Positions 18,025 through 28,300 of a DNA stretch of 64,000 nt are shown piece by piece. This stretch comes from Desulfosarcina ovata subsp. ovata. Lineage in GTDB: Bacteria; Desulfobacterota; Desulfobacteria; Desulfobacterales; Desulfosarcinaceae. Under the pieces are notes generated by a model. That model was not told where the DNA came from. It ran no database searches and saw only the letters and a program-made list of their open reading frames with translations. The stretch is taken from contig NZ_AP021879.1 in the NCBI RefSeq assembly GCF_009689005.1, positions 5,365,724-5,429,723 on the forward strand. The letters run 5' to 3'. Numbering within the stretch: the stretch's first letter is position 1; each line of letters begins with the position of its first letter. The position numbers and the translations under genes are program-made.

Positions 18025-18900
18025 TTAATCCCCGTGCATATTGAACAGGATGTCGTTTTCCAGATACATCTGCTCCAGTTTCTCCTGGTGGGCCTTGAGA
18101 TGCGGGGGCTGCCGGTTGACCAGTTCCAGCACGAGATAGTTGATGATGCATGATATCGTGGTCGGATAGCCGATCAGCGCAATGGAACGCGATGGCACCA
18201 CCAGCGACTGGTGGGCGAAGGGGATCACCGGGCACAGCCGGCTGTCCGTGACCACCAGCAGGGTGTGACCGAGCCGCCGGGCGACTTTGCCCATGCGGAT
18301 CAGTTCGTTGGGGTAGCGCGAGGTGGTGATGATGATCACCAGGCTCTCCTCCGGTGCGCCGGTCAGCCAGTCGATCGTGGTGCTGTCGCTGCCTTTCAGA
18401 ATGTTGACCCCCTTGCGCACCTTGGTCAGGGACCAGCCCAGGTAGTAGGCAAAGGTGTAGGAGATGCGCGACCCGATGACGTAAACGGCGGGACTCTTCT
18501 CGATCCGGTCGACGATATCCGCGAGCCGTTTCATATCGATGGTTTCGTAGAACTGCCGCAAATTGGTCATCTCCTCAAAGACCACCCGGTGCAGCAGATC
18601 GGTGCCGGGACCTTTCATGCCCGGCAGATCCACCCGGTCCGGCAGGCTCAGGCCGGAATCCACAAAGTCCCGCAGCGCCTGCAAAAACTCACCGTAGCCG
18701 GAATACCCCAGCTGTCCCACAAAACGAACCACGGTGGCCTCGCTGACCCCGCAGGCTTCGGCGAGCTCCTTGGTGGTCATGAATACCGCCTTGCGCGGAT
18801 TCTGGATGATATAGTTGCCCAACAGCTTGCCTTTGGGGGTCAATGACTCCAATTGTTTCACAATGCCCTTGATGACCGGGTGCGCATGGGCGTCCTGCAT
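18025..18900 (-). CDS. RpiR-family transcriptional regulator
   Basis: 291 residues. N-terminal HTH_6 (about 1-80: MTTKELAEACGVSEATVVRF, VGQLGYSGYGEF), then a SIS sugar-isomerase-like effector domain (about 125-260, with AVYVIGSRISYTFAYYLG and SLVIIITTSRYPNELIRMG). It is divergent from the soxBDAG operon, with a 256-bp shared promoter region, and is therefore the likely local regulator. The effector is unknown; SIS domains usually bind phosphosugars, though RpiR-like proteins beside amine catabolism genes are also known. Confidence 0.9.
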   Translation of the reverse strand: MQDAHAHPVIKGIVKQLESLTPKGKLLGNYIIQNPRKAVFMTTKELAEACGVSEATVVRFVGQLGYSGYGEFLQALRDFVDSGLSLPDRVDLPGMKGPGTDLLHRVVFEEMTNLRQFYETIDMKRLADIVDRIEKSPAVYVIGSRISYTFAYYLGWSLTKVRKGVNILKGSDSTTIDWLTGAPEESLVIIITTSRYPNELIRMGKVARRLGHTLLVVTDSRLCPVIPFAHQSLVVPSRSIALIGYPTTISCIINYLVLELVNRQPPHLKAHQEKLEQMYLENDILFNMHGD

Positions 18901-18927
18901 GGCAAAACCTCTTTGTAATGGGGGTTA

Positions 18928-19080
18928 TGAAATAACTCTTTCATTATATCAGATTGAAAAAATTAAATAATAATTACCTATATATAGATAAATATAATCG
19001 TCCCTGTCAAGGGAAAATGATATGATTTTACTCAGGATAAAAAATTATTCTTGACATGTTTTATTTCATTCTTGTACCAT
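18928..19080. promoter_or_regulatory. Divergent rpiR-sox promoter region with candidate operators
   Basis: A plus-strand promoter TTGACA (19051-19056), 18-bp spacer, TACCAT (19075-19080) lies 76 bp before soxB. TTATTTCA (19061-19068), within its spacer, is the inverse of TGAAATAA (18928-18935) just upstream of the RpiR start. These paired octamers are candidate RpiR sites acting on both genes. The region between is very AT-rich. Confidence 0.45.
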
Positions 19081-19156
19081 CCCCCCAAACTGGCAAGCAC
19101 AAAACAGCCGCCAGTCACCATCACCCAATTTTTCATTCATGTTTGCAGGAGAGCGT

Positions 19157-20380
19157 ATGTTCTGGAAAACCAAGCCCCTGTGGGGCAACCAACCCAGATT
19201 GAAGTCCAGCTACGATGTGGTCATCATCGGCGGCGGGCTTCACGCCCTGGCCACCGCCTATTTCCTGGCCCGGGACCATGGCATCACCGATGTGGCCATC
19301 ATCGAGAAACGCTTCATCGGATTCGGCGCCGCCGGGCGCAACACGGCCATTGTCAGGGCCAACCAGCGCACCCAGTACAACGTTCCGCTCTACAAGGACG
19401 CGCTCGACCTGTGGCCGGTGCTTACCAAGGAGCTGGACTTCAACCTGATGTTCAACAACTGCGGCAACCTCAACCTGATGCACAGCGAAGCGGCCATGAA
19501 GGCGGCCCGCATGACCATTGCCACGGCCCAGTTCCATGGGGTGGAAAGCCACCTGATCGACGCCAAGGAGGCCAAGGAGCTGGTTCCGGCCCTGAACATC
19601 TCCGAAGATATCACCTTTCCCATTCACGGCGCCATGTTCCACCCGCCGGGCGGCATCGTGCGCCACGACGCCGTGGTCTGGGGGCTGGCCAAGGGGTGCG
19701 CCAAACACGGGGTGCACATCCATCAGCAGACCGAGGCCACCGCCATCCACACCGAAGGGGGCAAAGTCACCGGTGTGACCACCTCGCGTGGCCGCATCCA
19801 TGCCCGCCAGGTGCTGGTCAGCGCCGGCGGGTACAGTGCCGGGCTGATCCACCAGATGCTGGGCATCAAGCTTCCCATCAGCGTGTTGACGATCCAGGCC
19901 ATGGTTACCCAGCCGCTGAAGCCGATCCTGGATCATGTGGTCTCCTCCGGCGCCTACCACTGCTACGCCAACCAGACGCTCAAGGGCGAAATCGCCACCG
20001 GTGCCCACATGGACCAGTGGCCCAACTATACCACCCAGAACACGGCGCATTACATCAAGCACCAGGCCGAGTCGTTGTCGGACTGGCTGCCCTGCCTGCG
20101 GGGCGTCAAGTTCATGCGCATCTGGGGCGGCCTGGCCGACATGACCCCGGACATGGCCCCGATCATGGATGGCAACGATCCCATCGACGGTTTCTACATG
20201 GACTGCGGGTGGGGCTATTTCGGTTTCAAATCCTGCAGCGCGGTGGGCAAATACATGGCCCAGTACATGGCCAGCGGGCACTGCCCGGAAATACTCAAAC
20301 CGTTCAACCTGCGCCGTTACGAAAATCATCAGCTGATGGGTGAGACTGCCGCCCTGGTTAGCTATACACCGGACAACTAA
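19157..20380 (+). CDS. soxB: Sarcosine oxidase-type beta subunit (FAD-dependent oxidoreductase)
   Basis: 407 residues of the DAO family. The dinucleotide-binding motif is near residue 20 (YDVVIIGGGLHALATAYFLA), followed by IEKRFIGFGAAGRNTAIVRA. The C-terminal FAD region is RIWGGLADMTPDMAPIMDG with FYMDCGWGYFGFKSC. The ATG at 19157 is preferred because GCAGGAGAG lies just upstream; the earlier ATG at 19139 has none. The order soxB-soxD-soxA-soxG is that of heterotetrameric sarcosine oxidase, which oxidises N-methyl groups of sarcosine and passes formaldehyde to folate. In a presumed anaerobe, a dehydrogenase role with another electron acceptor is likely (inference). Confidence 0.9.
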   Translation: MFWKTKPLWGNQPRLKSSYDVVIIGGGLHALATAYFLARDHGITDVAIIEKRFIGFGAAGRNTAIVRANQRTQYNVPLYKDALDLWPVLTKELDFNLMFNNCGNLNLMHSEAAMKAARMTIATAQFHGVESHLIDAKEAKELVPALNISEDITFPIHGAMFHPPGGIVRHDAVVWGLAKGCAKHGVHIHQQTEATAIHTEGGKVTGVTTSRGRIHARQVLVSAGGYSAGLIHQMLGIKLPISVLTIQAMVTQPLKPILDHVVSSGAYHCYANQTLKGEIATGAHMDQWPNYTTQNTAHYIKHQAESLSDWLPCLRGVKFMRIWGGLADMTPDMAPIMDGNDPIDGFYMDCGWGYFGFKSCSAVGKYMAQYMASGHCPEILKPFNLRRYENHQLMGETAALVSYTPDN

Positions 20381-20391
20381 AGGAGAAGAAA

Positions 20392-20652
20392 ATGGCTTTA
20401 ACCCTCACCTGTCCCGTCTGCGGCAAACGCAACGGATACGAATTCCGCTATGGGGGAGAAGACAAGGGACCCCGTCCGGCCGAGGAAGGACTGACACCGA
20501 CGGCCTGGTGCGATTATGTCCATATGAACAAATGCACCATGGGCGTCCAGAAAGAGTGGTGGTGCCACCGCGACGGATGCGGCGTCTGGTTTACCACCTG
20601 GCGGGACACCACCCGAAACATCGAGGTCGAACAGCCGGAGGCGAACGAATGA
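20392..20652 (+). CDS. soxD: Sarcosine oxidase-type delta subunit
   Basis: 86 residues, the usual SoxD size. It carries the zinc-binding Cys pattern CPVCGKRNGYEFRYGGE near the N-terminus and MNKCTM...EWWCHRDGCGVWF later. It starts 11 bp after soxB with AGGAGAAG upstream, and its stop overlaps the soxA start (ATGA). In the known enzyme this subunit binds Zn and stabilises the complex. Confidence 0.92.
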   Translation: MALTLTCPVCGKRNGYEFRYGGEDKGPRPAEEGLTPTAWCDYVHMNKCTMGVQKEWWCHRDGCGVWFTTWRDTTRNIEVEQPEANE

Positions 20653-23564
20653 ACAGGCTTAATTCATTACCCACCCTGAGAATTGATACGGCGGACAAAA
20701 GGGCTCTGACCTACCGGGGCAAAACCATCCAGGGCGTCGCCGGCGACACCGTGGCAACGGCCCTTTACGCCAGCGGCGTGCGGGTTTTCGGGCGCAGCCT
20801 GAAATATCACCGTCCCCGCGGCCTTTACAGCCTGGACGGCGAATGCAGCAACACCTGCATGGAAGTGGACGGGATTCCCAACGTGCGTACCGAGAACACG
20901 CCGCTGAAATCCGGCATGGCGGTCAAGGCCCAGAACGTGGTCGGCTCCGCCGATTTTGACTGGATGGCCTTCATGGACAAGCTGGACTGGATGATGCCGG
21001 CCGGTTTCTATTACAAGACCATGCACAAACCCGCCGCCGTCTGGCCGCTGGCCATGAAACAGATTCGCAAGGCGGCCGGCCTGGGTGTCATTTCCGCCGA
21101 CTACGAGATGAAAGGCCGGTACGACGAGCGCTATCTGAAGGCTGAAGTGACCGTCATTGGCGGTGGCGCCGCCGGCATGCAGGCCGCCCTGGCTGCCGCC
21201 GAGTCCGGCCAGCGGGTGGTTCTGCTCGAGGCCCGACCGCATCTGGGCGGCTGTTTCGACTACCGGGTCACCCCGTCGGCTGACGATACGCCCCTTTACC
21301 GGCGCGCCCGCAAGCTTGCCGAAACCGTGGCCGGGACAGCCAATATCCGGGTTTTCACCCACACGGCCGTGGTCGGTTGCTACACCAATAACCTGGTTAC
21401 CGCCTTTCAGGTCGGCGGCGAGGCCGACGCGTTCACCGAACGCTACATCGAGATCCGTTCGGCGAGCGTCGTGGTGGCCACCGGCTGCATCGAGCGCCCC
21501 CTGCTGTTCGACAACAACGAGCGGCCGGGTGTCATGCAGGTGGGCTGCGCCCATCGCCTGGCCCGCACCTACGGCATTTTGCCGGGCAGCGAGGCGGTCT
21601 TTGCCGTGGGCCACGACCTGGGGCTGGAGGCTGCCGCGGATCTGTTCGACCTGGGGCTCAAGGTGGCCTGCGTGGCCGACATCCGTGAAGACGGACAGGA
21701 TCCCGGCCTGATGCTGGCCCTGGCCGAACGCAAAATCCCGCTGCTCAAGGGCTGGGTGGCCACCCGGGCCCACGGCGGCAAGGCGGTGGAGAAAGTGACT
21801 CTGGCCACGGTGGAAGGCACCGTCAAACGGGAATTTGCCTGCGATCTGCTGGTGGCGTCGGCCGGACTGACCCCGGCCAACGGGCCCTTTATCCTGGCCG
21901 GGGCGACCATGCGCTACGACAGCCTGACCGGCTACTTCCTGCCGACCGGCTTGCCCGAGAAGATGTTTGCCGCCGGCCGCATGACCGGTCTCAACGACTC
22001 GGCGTCTATCGAGGCCTCCGGACGACTGGCCGGCCTCAAGGCCGCCGATGCCGCCGGTGCCAACATGGACGCTGCCGTGGCCGATGCGCAGAAGGCCCTT
22101 TCCGCACTGCCCGGTCCCCAGCGCGGCTGCAAGCTGGTCACCGCCCCGGTCAAGGGCAGGAAAAGCTTCATCTGCTTTGACGAGGACACCACGGTCAAGA
22201 ACATCAAGCAGGCCATTGCCATGGGGTTCGACGTGCCCGAGCTGATCAAGCGTTTTACTTCCGCCGGCACGGGGCCGGGGCAGGGCGGCATCCCGGGGCA
22301 CAATCTGCCCCTGTTCGTCGCCCGGTATACGGCATCCATCAACACGCCGATTCCCACCACCCAGCGTCCGCCCTTGGTGCCGACCTTCATCGCCACCTAT
22401 GCCGGCTACAACCATCACATGTTCAAACGCACGCCCATGCACCGCAGCCAGATCGAAGATGGCGGTGTCTTCCGCAATATCGGTGTTTGGCAGCGGGCCC
22501 GCTACTTCTCTTCCGATTTCGACTGCAAGGAGGAGATTCTCAATGTGAGAAACAATGTGGGCATGCTCGACGGCTCGACCCTGGGCAAGTTCCGCATCCA
22601 CGGTCCCGATGCGCTCAAGGCCCTGCAGCGGGTCTATGTGTCCGACATGAGCAAGGTAAAGACTGGGCGTATCAAATATTCGGCCATGTGCAACGACGAC
22701 GGCTGCGTTATCGATGACGGCGTGGTGACCCGGCTGGGGGAGAACGACTACTACTTCACCACCTCCAGCGGCCGGGCCGGGCAGACCGCCGAGTGGATCC
22801 GTTACCACACCCGCTTCGACGGCTGGGATTTCCATCTGGTCAACCTGACCGATGCCATGGGCGTGATCAACCTTTCCGGCCCCAAAGCCCGCAAGGTCCT
22901 GGAGAAAGTGGTCGACATCGATCTTTCCAACACGGGGCTGCCTTTTTCGGGGTACACGGAATGTTTCATTCAGGAGACCATCCCCGTGCGCGTCATGCGT
23001 CTGGGATTTGTCGGCGAACTCTCCTATGAGCTGCATATGCCCTCATCCTATATGAAGGCGGTCTGGGAAATGCTCAAGGCGGTCGGTGCCGCGTTCGGCA
23101 TCCGCAATTTCGGTGTCGAGGCTCAGAACGTCCTGCGCATGGAAAAATGCCACATCATTCTGGGTCAGGAGTCGGAGCAGCGCACCAATCTGCTCGATGT
23201 GGGGCTCGGTTTTCTCTGGGACCGCAACAAACATGACGCCAAAACCGTCGGGGCCATGGCCCTGCGCCAGGCGGAGAAGGATCCTGATCGTCTCAAGCTG
23301 GTGGGTATCCGCATGGAAGAGGATGACCGGCCGGCCCGTGACGGCGCGCTGATCGTGGACCGCCGGGTGCGCGGCTATGTGGCCACCATGCGCAAGAGCT
23401 TTACCACCGGTCAGTCCGTGGGCATGGCCCTGGTGGAGGGGCCGCTGGCCGACATCGGTACCCGGCTGGAGATTTTTGAGGACGAGTGCAACGGGGTTCG
23501 GCGGTATGCGCGGGTGGTGAAGATGCCGTTCTATGATCCCAAGGGCGAACGCATGAAAATGTAG
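20649..23564 (+). CDS. soxA: Sarcosine oxidase-type alpha subunit
   Basis: 971 residues from the ATG that overlaps the soxD stop; an in-frame extension back to 20340 overlaps two genes and is rejected. The N-terminal Fer2_4-like domain (about 20-110) includes GRSLKYHRPRGLYSLDGECS. The middle NAD(P)/FAD-type module begins near residue 166 (VTVIGGGAAGMQAALAAAES). The C-terminal GcvT-like aminomethyltransferase (about 590-971) includes RNNVGMLDGSTLGKFRIHGP and NFGVEAQNVLRMEKCHIILG. The C-terminal domain binds tetrahydrofolate and accepts the methylene group from the substrate. Full length, with no frameshift seen. Confidence 0.92.
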   Translation: MNRLNSLPTLRIDTADKRALTYRGKTIQGVAGDTVATALYASGVRVFGRSLKYHRPRGLYSLDGECSNTCMEVDGIPNVRTENTPLKSGMAVKAQNVVGSADFDWMAFMDKLDWMMPAGFYYKTMHKPAAVWPLAMKQIRKAAGLGVISADYEMKGRYDERYLKAEVTVIGGGAAGMQAALAAAESGQRVVLLEARPHLGGCFDYRVTPSADDTPLYRRARKLAETVAGTANIRVFTHTAVVGCYTNNLVTAFQVGGEADAFTERYIEIRSASVVVATGCIERPLLFDNNERPGVMQVGCAHRLARTYGILPGSEAVFAVGHDLGLEAAADLFDLGLKVACVADIREDGQDPGLMLALAERKIPLLKGWVATRAHGGKAVEKVTLATVEGTVKREFACDLLVASAGLTPANGPFILAGATMRYDSLTGYFLPTGLPEKMFAAGRMTGLNDSASIEASGRLAGLKAADAAGANMDAAVADAQKALSALPGPQRGCKLVTAPVKGRKSFICFDEDTTVKNIKQAIAMGFDVPELIKRFTSAGTGPGQGGIPGHNLPLFVARYTASINTPIPTTQRPPLVPTFIATYAGYNHHMFKRTPMHRSQIEDGGVFRNIGVWQRARYFSSDFDCKEEILNVRNNVGMLDGSTLGKFRIHGPDALKALQRVYVSDMSKVKTGRIKYSAMCNDDGCVIDDGVVTRLGENDYYFTTSSGRAGQTAEWIRYHTRFDGWDFHLVNLTDAMGVINLSGPKARKVLEKVVDIDLSNTGLPFSGYTECFIQETIPVRVMRLGFVGELSYELHMPSSYMKAVWEMLKAVGAAFGIRNFGVEAQNVLRMEKCHIILGQESEQRTNLLDVGLGFLWDRNKHDAKTVGAMALRQAEKDPDRLKLVGIRMEEDDRPARDGALIVDRRVRGYVATMRKSFTTGQSVGMALVEGPLADIGTRLEIFEDECNGVRRYARVVKMPFYDPKGERMKM

Positions 23565-23567
23565 TCT

Positions 23568-23660
23568 TTCCAGAAAACGATTTTGGGGGCGTTATCGGTC
23601 GTCGGAGTATGAGTAATCCACCTTCCTTGCTCTGGCCTTCCCAAAATCGCTTTCTGAAAA
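23568..23660. repeat. Intergenic inverted-repeat element between soxA and soxG
   Basis: CCAGAAAACGATTTTGGG and, 50 bp later, CCCAAAATCGCTTTCTG form an imperfect stem. The loop contains GCGTTATCGGTCGTCG, shared with 2118-2133. It may attenuate or process the transcript between soxA and soxG, or be a passive dispersed repeat. Confidence 0.6.
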
Positions 23661-23681
23661 TCCTTAATCGGTAATGAGGTA

Positions 23682-24329
23682 ATGACAATGTCTCAAATCA
23701 GAAGAGAATCGCCGGTGCGGTTCGGGGTAACTCCCCGCCAAAGCGAGGTGCGCGACAACTGGACCGTGGCGCTGGAATATGACGACGAAGGGCAGGGGCC
23801 CTGGATCGTGGACCTTTCCCACAAGACCCGCTGGGATCTGCAGGACAGCAATGTCGGTGATCTCACCCCTTGCGACTTGGCCGTGCCGGCGGCTCCGGGA
23901 GAATCCTTGCTGGCCGGCGGCACGCTGATCAATCGCATGAACCGTACCCAGGCGTCCATCTATCACCTGAGCGCGGCGGCACCGGCGTTGCCTGATTTCA
24001 GCGGGTACACCGACGTCGGCGAGGCGACCCTTTGCGTGGCCCTTTTCGGACCCGATGCGTTTCTGATCGCTGAAAAGCTGACCAACCTGGATCTTTTGGA
24101 TCCTGCCAAAACACCGCCCTTTCTGCTGCAGGGGCCCTTCTGCCACGTTCCCTGCCAGATCGTCCCTCTGGAAAAGCGTGCCGACGGCAGTGGCGGTTTC
24201 CTGATGACCTGCAGCCGTGGTTACGGCGACAGCATGGTGGCAGCGATTTTCAAGGCCGGTGCCGAATTCGGTCTGCGGCCGGCCGGTGAAAACTGTTTTG
24301 CCGTCTGGCTGGCAGCCCTTGCCGAATAG
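23682..24329 (+). CDS. soxG: Sarcosine oxidase-type gamma subunit
   Basis: 215 residues, similar in size to SoxG (GcvT-fold-like). It begins MTMSQIRRESPVRF. The motif VDLSHKTRWDLQD and the C-terminal SRGYGDSMVAAIFKAG fit the family. GAGG lies upstream; the second ATG at 23688 is an equally good start. It follows soxA after a 117-bp gap holding a hairpin. With soxB, soxD and soxA it completes a four-subunit complex in the cytoplasm. Confidence 0.85.
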   Translation: MTMSQIRRESPVRFGVTPRQSEVRDNWTVALEYDDEGQGPWIVDLSHKTRWDLQDSNVGDLTPCDLAVPAAPGESLLAGGTLINRMNRTQASIYHLSAAAPALPDFSGYTDVGEATLCVALFGPDAFLIAEKLTNLDLLDPAKTPPFLLQGPFCHVPCQIVPLEKRADGSGGFLMTCSRGYGDSMVAAIFKAGAEFGLRPAGENCFAVWLAALAE

Positions 24330-24851
24330 TGCTTCCCTGCCCGGAGGAAACCTGCCCGGCCGGTTTCCTCTGCTACCGCCTTATCCAGAGCGGCGAATTC
24401 ATGAAACATGTCACTCTAAGGCAACCGCATTTAACTCAGGTTTATCGGGATCGCTATCGAAATCGGAATCGACGATGTATATTGGAATCACAGGTTGACA
24501 AAAGGGCAATAGACGGTTCCCGGTTTTCCAGTTCCCTTGGCGCCGCTTACCATTGACCGCAAGTCGCTAAACATCCAGTTTGCACGCCTCCGTCCCATTT
24601 CTTTTCGATTTCGATAGCGATCCCGATTTCGATTTGGATCATAGTAACGATCCGTACGTGATCGCCCTGTAAGGCTTATCACATACCAAGGTTACATGCG
24701 GTTACCCTGCATGCCACCCTGGGAGGTTGACCGTTACCTGACGATGCTGTAGGAGAGGAGTGGGAACTGGTACGCATGATGCCCGGTCGACCTCGGTGGC
24801 CGGGCGGTTTCAACGTGCGAAATGCGAATTAACTGACAGTGCTATCCACCA
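24330..24851. repeat. Intergenic region with hairpins and a long inverted repeat
   Basis: A hairpin GGAGGAAACC...GGTTTCCTC (24343-24370) follows soxG and may end its transcript, although no T-run follows. Further on, TCGGGATCGCTATCGAAATC near 24447 pairs with GATTTCGATAGCGATCCCGA near 24606, giving a stem of about 20 bp around a loop of about 140 bp. The outer ends are ACCGCATTT (about 24425) and ATGCGGTTACCCTG (about 24698), as in the elements at 17862 and 32568. No gene seen. Confidence 0.6.
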
Positions 24852-25325
24852 ATGGTTTATCAATCCGTCATTCAGATGCTCGAACAGAGCGGATTCCCCT
24901 TTGATGTCCATGTCCATGCGCCCGTCACCAGTATCGACGAGGCCCACCAAAAGGTTCCCCACCTGACCCGCAACCTGCTGAAGACCGTGGTTTTCCGCAT
25001 CAAGGACGGCGACTGGATTCTGGCTGCGGTGACCGGTCGTCATCGCATTCATTACAAGAAACTGGCCGATGCCATGGCGGTCAAGCGAAAGGCCCTGCGC
25101 TCCATCGCACCGGAGCAGGTCGAGCCGGCGCTGGGTTTTGAAATCGGCGGGGTCGGGCCTTTTCCCGTTCGCGCGGACATCCGTGTGGTGTTCGACGAAA
25201 GCCTTCTGCCGTTGGGAAAGGTGTTTTGCGGCAGCGGCAGAAACACCCGCACCATCGAGATGCAGATTGCCAATCTGATTGCCCTTGCCCGGGGGGTCGT
25301 TTATCCGATCGTTAACGATGCATGA
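24852..25325 (+). CDS. YbaK/ProX-type aminoacyl-tRNA deacylase-like protein
   Basis: 157 residues of the YbaK/EbsC domain, which hydrolyses mischarged tRNAs in trans. Typical parts are the N-terminal MLEQSGFPFDVHVHAP, KTVVFRIKDGDWILAAVTG with the conserved Lys region, GGVGPFPV, and the C-terminal CGSGRNTRTIEMQIANLIAL, which includes the conserved G-G-R-like turn. No strong ribosome-binding site precedes the ATG. It stands between two larger units and precedes the hybrid kinase by 32 bp. Confidence 0.85.
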   Translation: MVYQSVIQMLEQSGFPFDVHVHAPVTSIDEAHQKVPHLTRNLLKTVVFRIKDGDWILAAVTGRHRIHYKKLADAMAVKRKALRSIAPEQVEPALGFEIGGVGPFPVRADIRVVFDESLLPLGKVFCGSGRNTRTIEMQIANLIALARGVVYPIVNDA

Positions 25326-25357
25326 ACCGCCGAAATCCTGGAAAGGGGAGGATAACC

Positions 25358-28300
25358 ATGGAAATGAGCCTCATTCATCCGAGGCGTGTGAACGACGGCC
25401 GAGATGCGAACGGCGGTCCGAAGGATTCCCCATGGCGTATGATCTTCAATTCCATTCTCTTTGGATTGATCGCCCTGATCCTGATTCATGTGCTCAACGG
25501 TTACCACCCGCTTCTCTCTCATGTGCTCTCGGAGCTGTTTGCCATCTCCGTGGCCTGGGCCCTGTTCATGGTCGTCTGGAATGCGCGCAGCCAGATCGAT
25601 AACGATGCCTTTGTTTTCCTGGGCATCGCGCTGTTGTTCATCGGTTTCATTGACCTGATGCACGCCCTGGTCTGCAAAAAGATCGGCTTTGTAGAGATTC
25701 AAGGGGAAAGCAATCCGGCCGTCCAGCTCTGGGTGGCTGCCCGGGGCCTGCAAAGTCTGACCTTTGCGGCATTCCCATTGTTGCTGGGCCGACGCCTTGA
25801 CCCCCGTCCGGTAATGGCCGGATTTGCCCTGGTCACGGCCATGATCCTGCTGAGTGTGTTTTACTGGAAAGTATTCCCGCCCTGTTTCATCGACCATGTC
25901 GGGGGAACGCCCATCAAACGGCTCCTCGAAACCGTTTTCACCATCATCCTGTTGGCGGCCCTGTGGCTGCTCCATGCCCGGCGGCAATCGCTCGATCCGC
26001 AAATGCACATCTTGATGATGGGGGCCGTCGGCCTCATGGTCGCCACGGAGCTTCGCTCCCTCTTCTTTTCCAATCCGGAAAGGGGCATCAGCCTGATCAG
26101 CCACTATCTCAAGCTGTTCTCCTTTTTCCTGGTCTACCTGGCATTGGTCCGCTCCGGGCTCCAGCGGCCGTACGCGGTATTGTTCCGTAAGCTCCAGGCC
26201 TCCGTCCGAGCCGTGACGGATGCCCATATCGAGCGGACCACCATCCTGGACCACCAACCCGATCATATTATTCTGCACGATCTGGAGCAGCAGATTCTCT
26301 GGGTGAACAAAACGGTGTGTGATTTTGTCGGCCGGCCGCGGGAGGAACTGATCGGCAAACGCTGCACGGAAATCTGGAAGCAGGCCTTCGCGGTTTGCCG
26401 GCGGTGCCCCATGGGCAAAACCATCCGAACCGGCCAAATTGAAAACGTCACCACCGAGACTCCGGATGGCGTTTCGTGGAAGATCCGTTTTTGTCCGGTG
26501 TTCGATGCTGACGGCGGTATCGCCAGTGTCCTCGAGATCCGCGAGAATATTACCGAGCGTATCAAAGCGGTCGATTCTCTGAGATATTCCGAAGAGAAGT
26601 TCTCCAAGGCCTTTCACCTGAACAGCACGCTCATGAGCATCAGTTCCATTGACGATGGCATCTTCGATGAGGTTAACGAGGCGTTTTTGCGATCCACGGG
26701 ACTGCTGCCGGAAGCGGTGATCGGGCGATCTTCCATTGAGATGGGAGTCATTTCCAGGCAGGATCGTGAAAAAATGCTGTCGTTACTGGATGAACTCGGA
26801 CGCGTCGAGAATCTGCCCCTCGAGTTGATGCCCGGAAGCCGGAACCCGCGCCAGTGTATCTGTTCCTTTGAGATTATCACCATCCGGGGCCAGAACAAGC
26901 TGCTCGGCATGTGCCAGGATGTCACTGACATGGTGCGGATGCGGCGGGAACTTGACCAGGAACGGTCGTTGGCAGACCTTATCGAATCGCAACGGACCCT
27001 TCAGACCATTCTCGATGGTATTCCGGATATCATTGGTTTGCAAAAGACCGATCATTCCATCATCGCCTTTAACAAGGCCGGTTATGCGGCACTGGGCAAG
27101 GCGCCGGCCGAGGTCCACGGGAAGAAGTGTTTCGAACTGTTCGGCCACCGTCAGCCCTGCGACCACTGTGCGACCGTACGGGCGCTCGAATCGGGAAAAA
27201 TCGAGACCTTTGAACGCTTCGAACCGACGTTGAACCGCTGGTACAAGATCAATACCATTCCGATCAAGGATTCGGCGGGCAAGATTTCCATGCTCGTCGA
27301 GCAGATTCGCGAGATTACTGCCGACCGGAATCGTGAAGTCGAACTCAGGCGGCTTGGTTCGGCGATTCAGCAGGTCGCCGAAGAGGTGGTCATCACCGAT
27401 GTGGCCGGCATCATCGAATACGTCAATCCGGCCTTCGAACAGATCACCGGATACGGTCAGGAAGAAGCCATCGGCAAGAATCCGCGTATTTTAAAGAGCG
27501 GTCAGCATGACGAGGAGTTTTACAATGCGCTGTGGGGTACCATCTCATCCGGGAAAACCTGGCACGGACGGATGATCAATCGGAAAAAAGACGGATCCGT
27601 GTACCACGAGGAGGCATCGATTTCGCCGGTATTCGATAAGGGCGGGAAGATCGTCAATTACGTGGCCGTCAAACGTGACATCACCGAGCAGCTGGATCTT
27701 GAAGCGCATCTTCGCCAGGCCCAGAAGATGGAAGCCATCGGGACCCTGGCCGGTGGCATCGCCCACGATTTCAACAATATTCTTTTTCCCATGATGGGAT
27801 TCGCCGAGATACTTCGGGAGGACCTTCCCGAAACGAGTCCCCTCCAGGAGCATGTCGACGAAATCCTCAAGGCCTCCACAAGGGCCAGGGATCTGGTTCA
27901 GCAGATTCTCGCGTTCAGCCGTCAGGCCAAGCAGGAGAAGAAGGCGATCCGAATTCAAACCATTGTCAAGGAGGCCATCAAGCTCTGCCGGGCGTCACTG
28001 CCCAGCACCATCACCTTTGACGTAAAGGTGGACAACGAGTGCCCGGCGGTGGTGGCCGATCCCACACAGATTCATCAGGTTGCCATGAATCTGATCACCA
28101 ACGCCTTCCATGCCATGGAAGAGACCGGGGGGACACTCGCGGTCGCCGTCCGGAAGGTCCGGCGGGATGCTGCTGAAAACGGTGCCGAAACGCTGCCCGC
28201 CGGAACCTATGTCTGCCTGTCGGTCGCCGATACCGGCTGCGGGATCGACCCGGCCATTCGCGACAAGATATTCATGCCCTACTTTACCACCAAGGGGCAG

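Noticed and set aside
19133..20329. 398-codon minus-strand frame opposite soxB
   Set aside because: Mirror frame produced by codon bias; the plus strand encodes a clear flavoprotein.
20340..20648. Upstream in-frame extension of soxA
   Set aside because: It overlaps soxB and all of soxD; the ATG at 20649 overlaps the soxD stop as in other sox operons.
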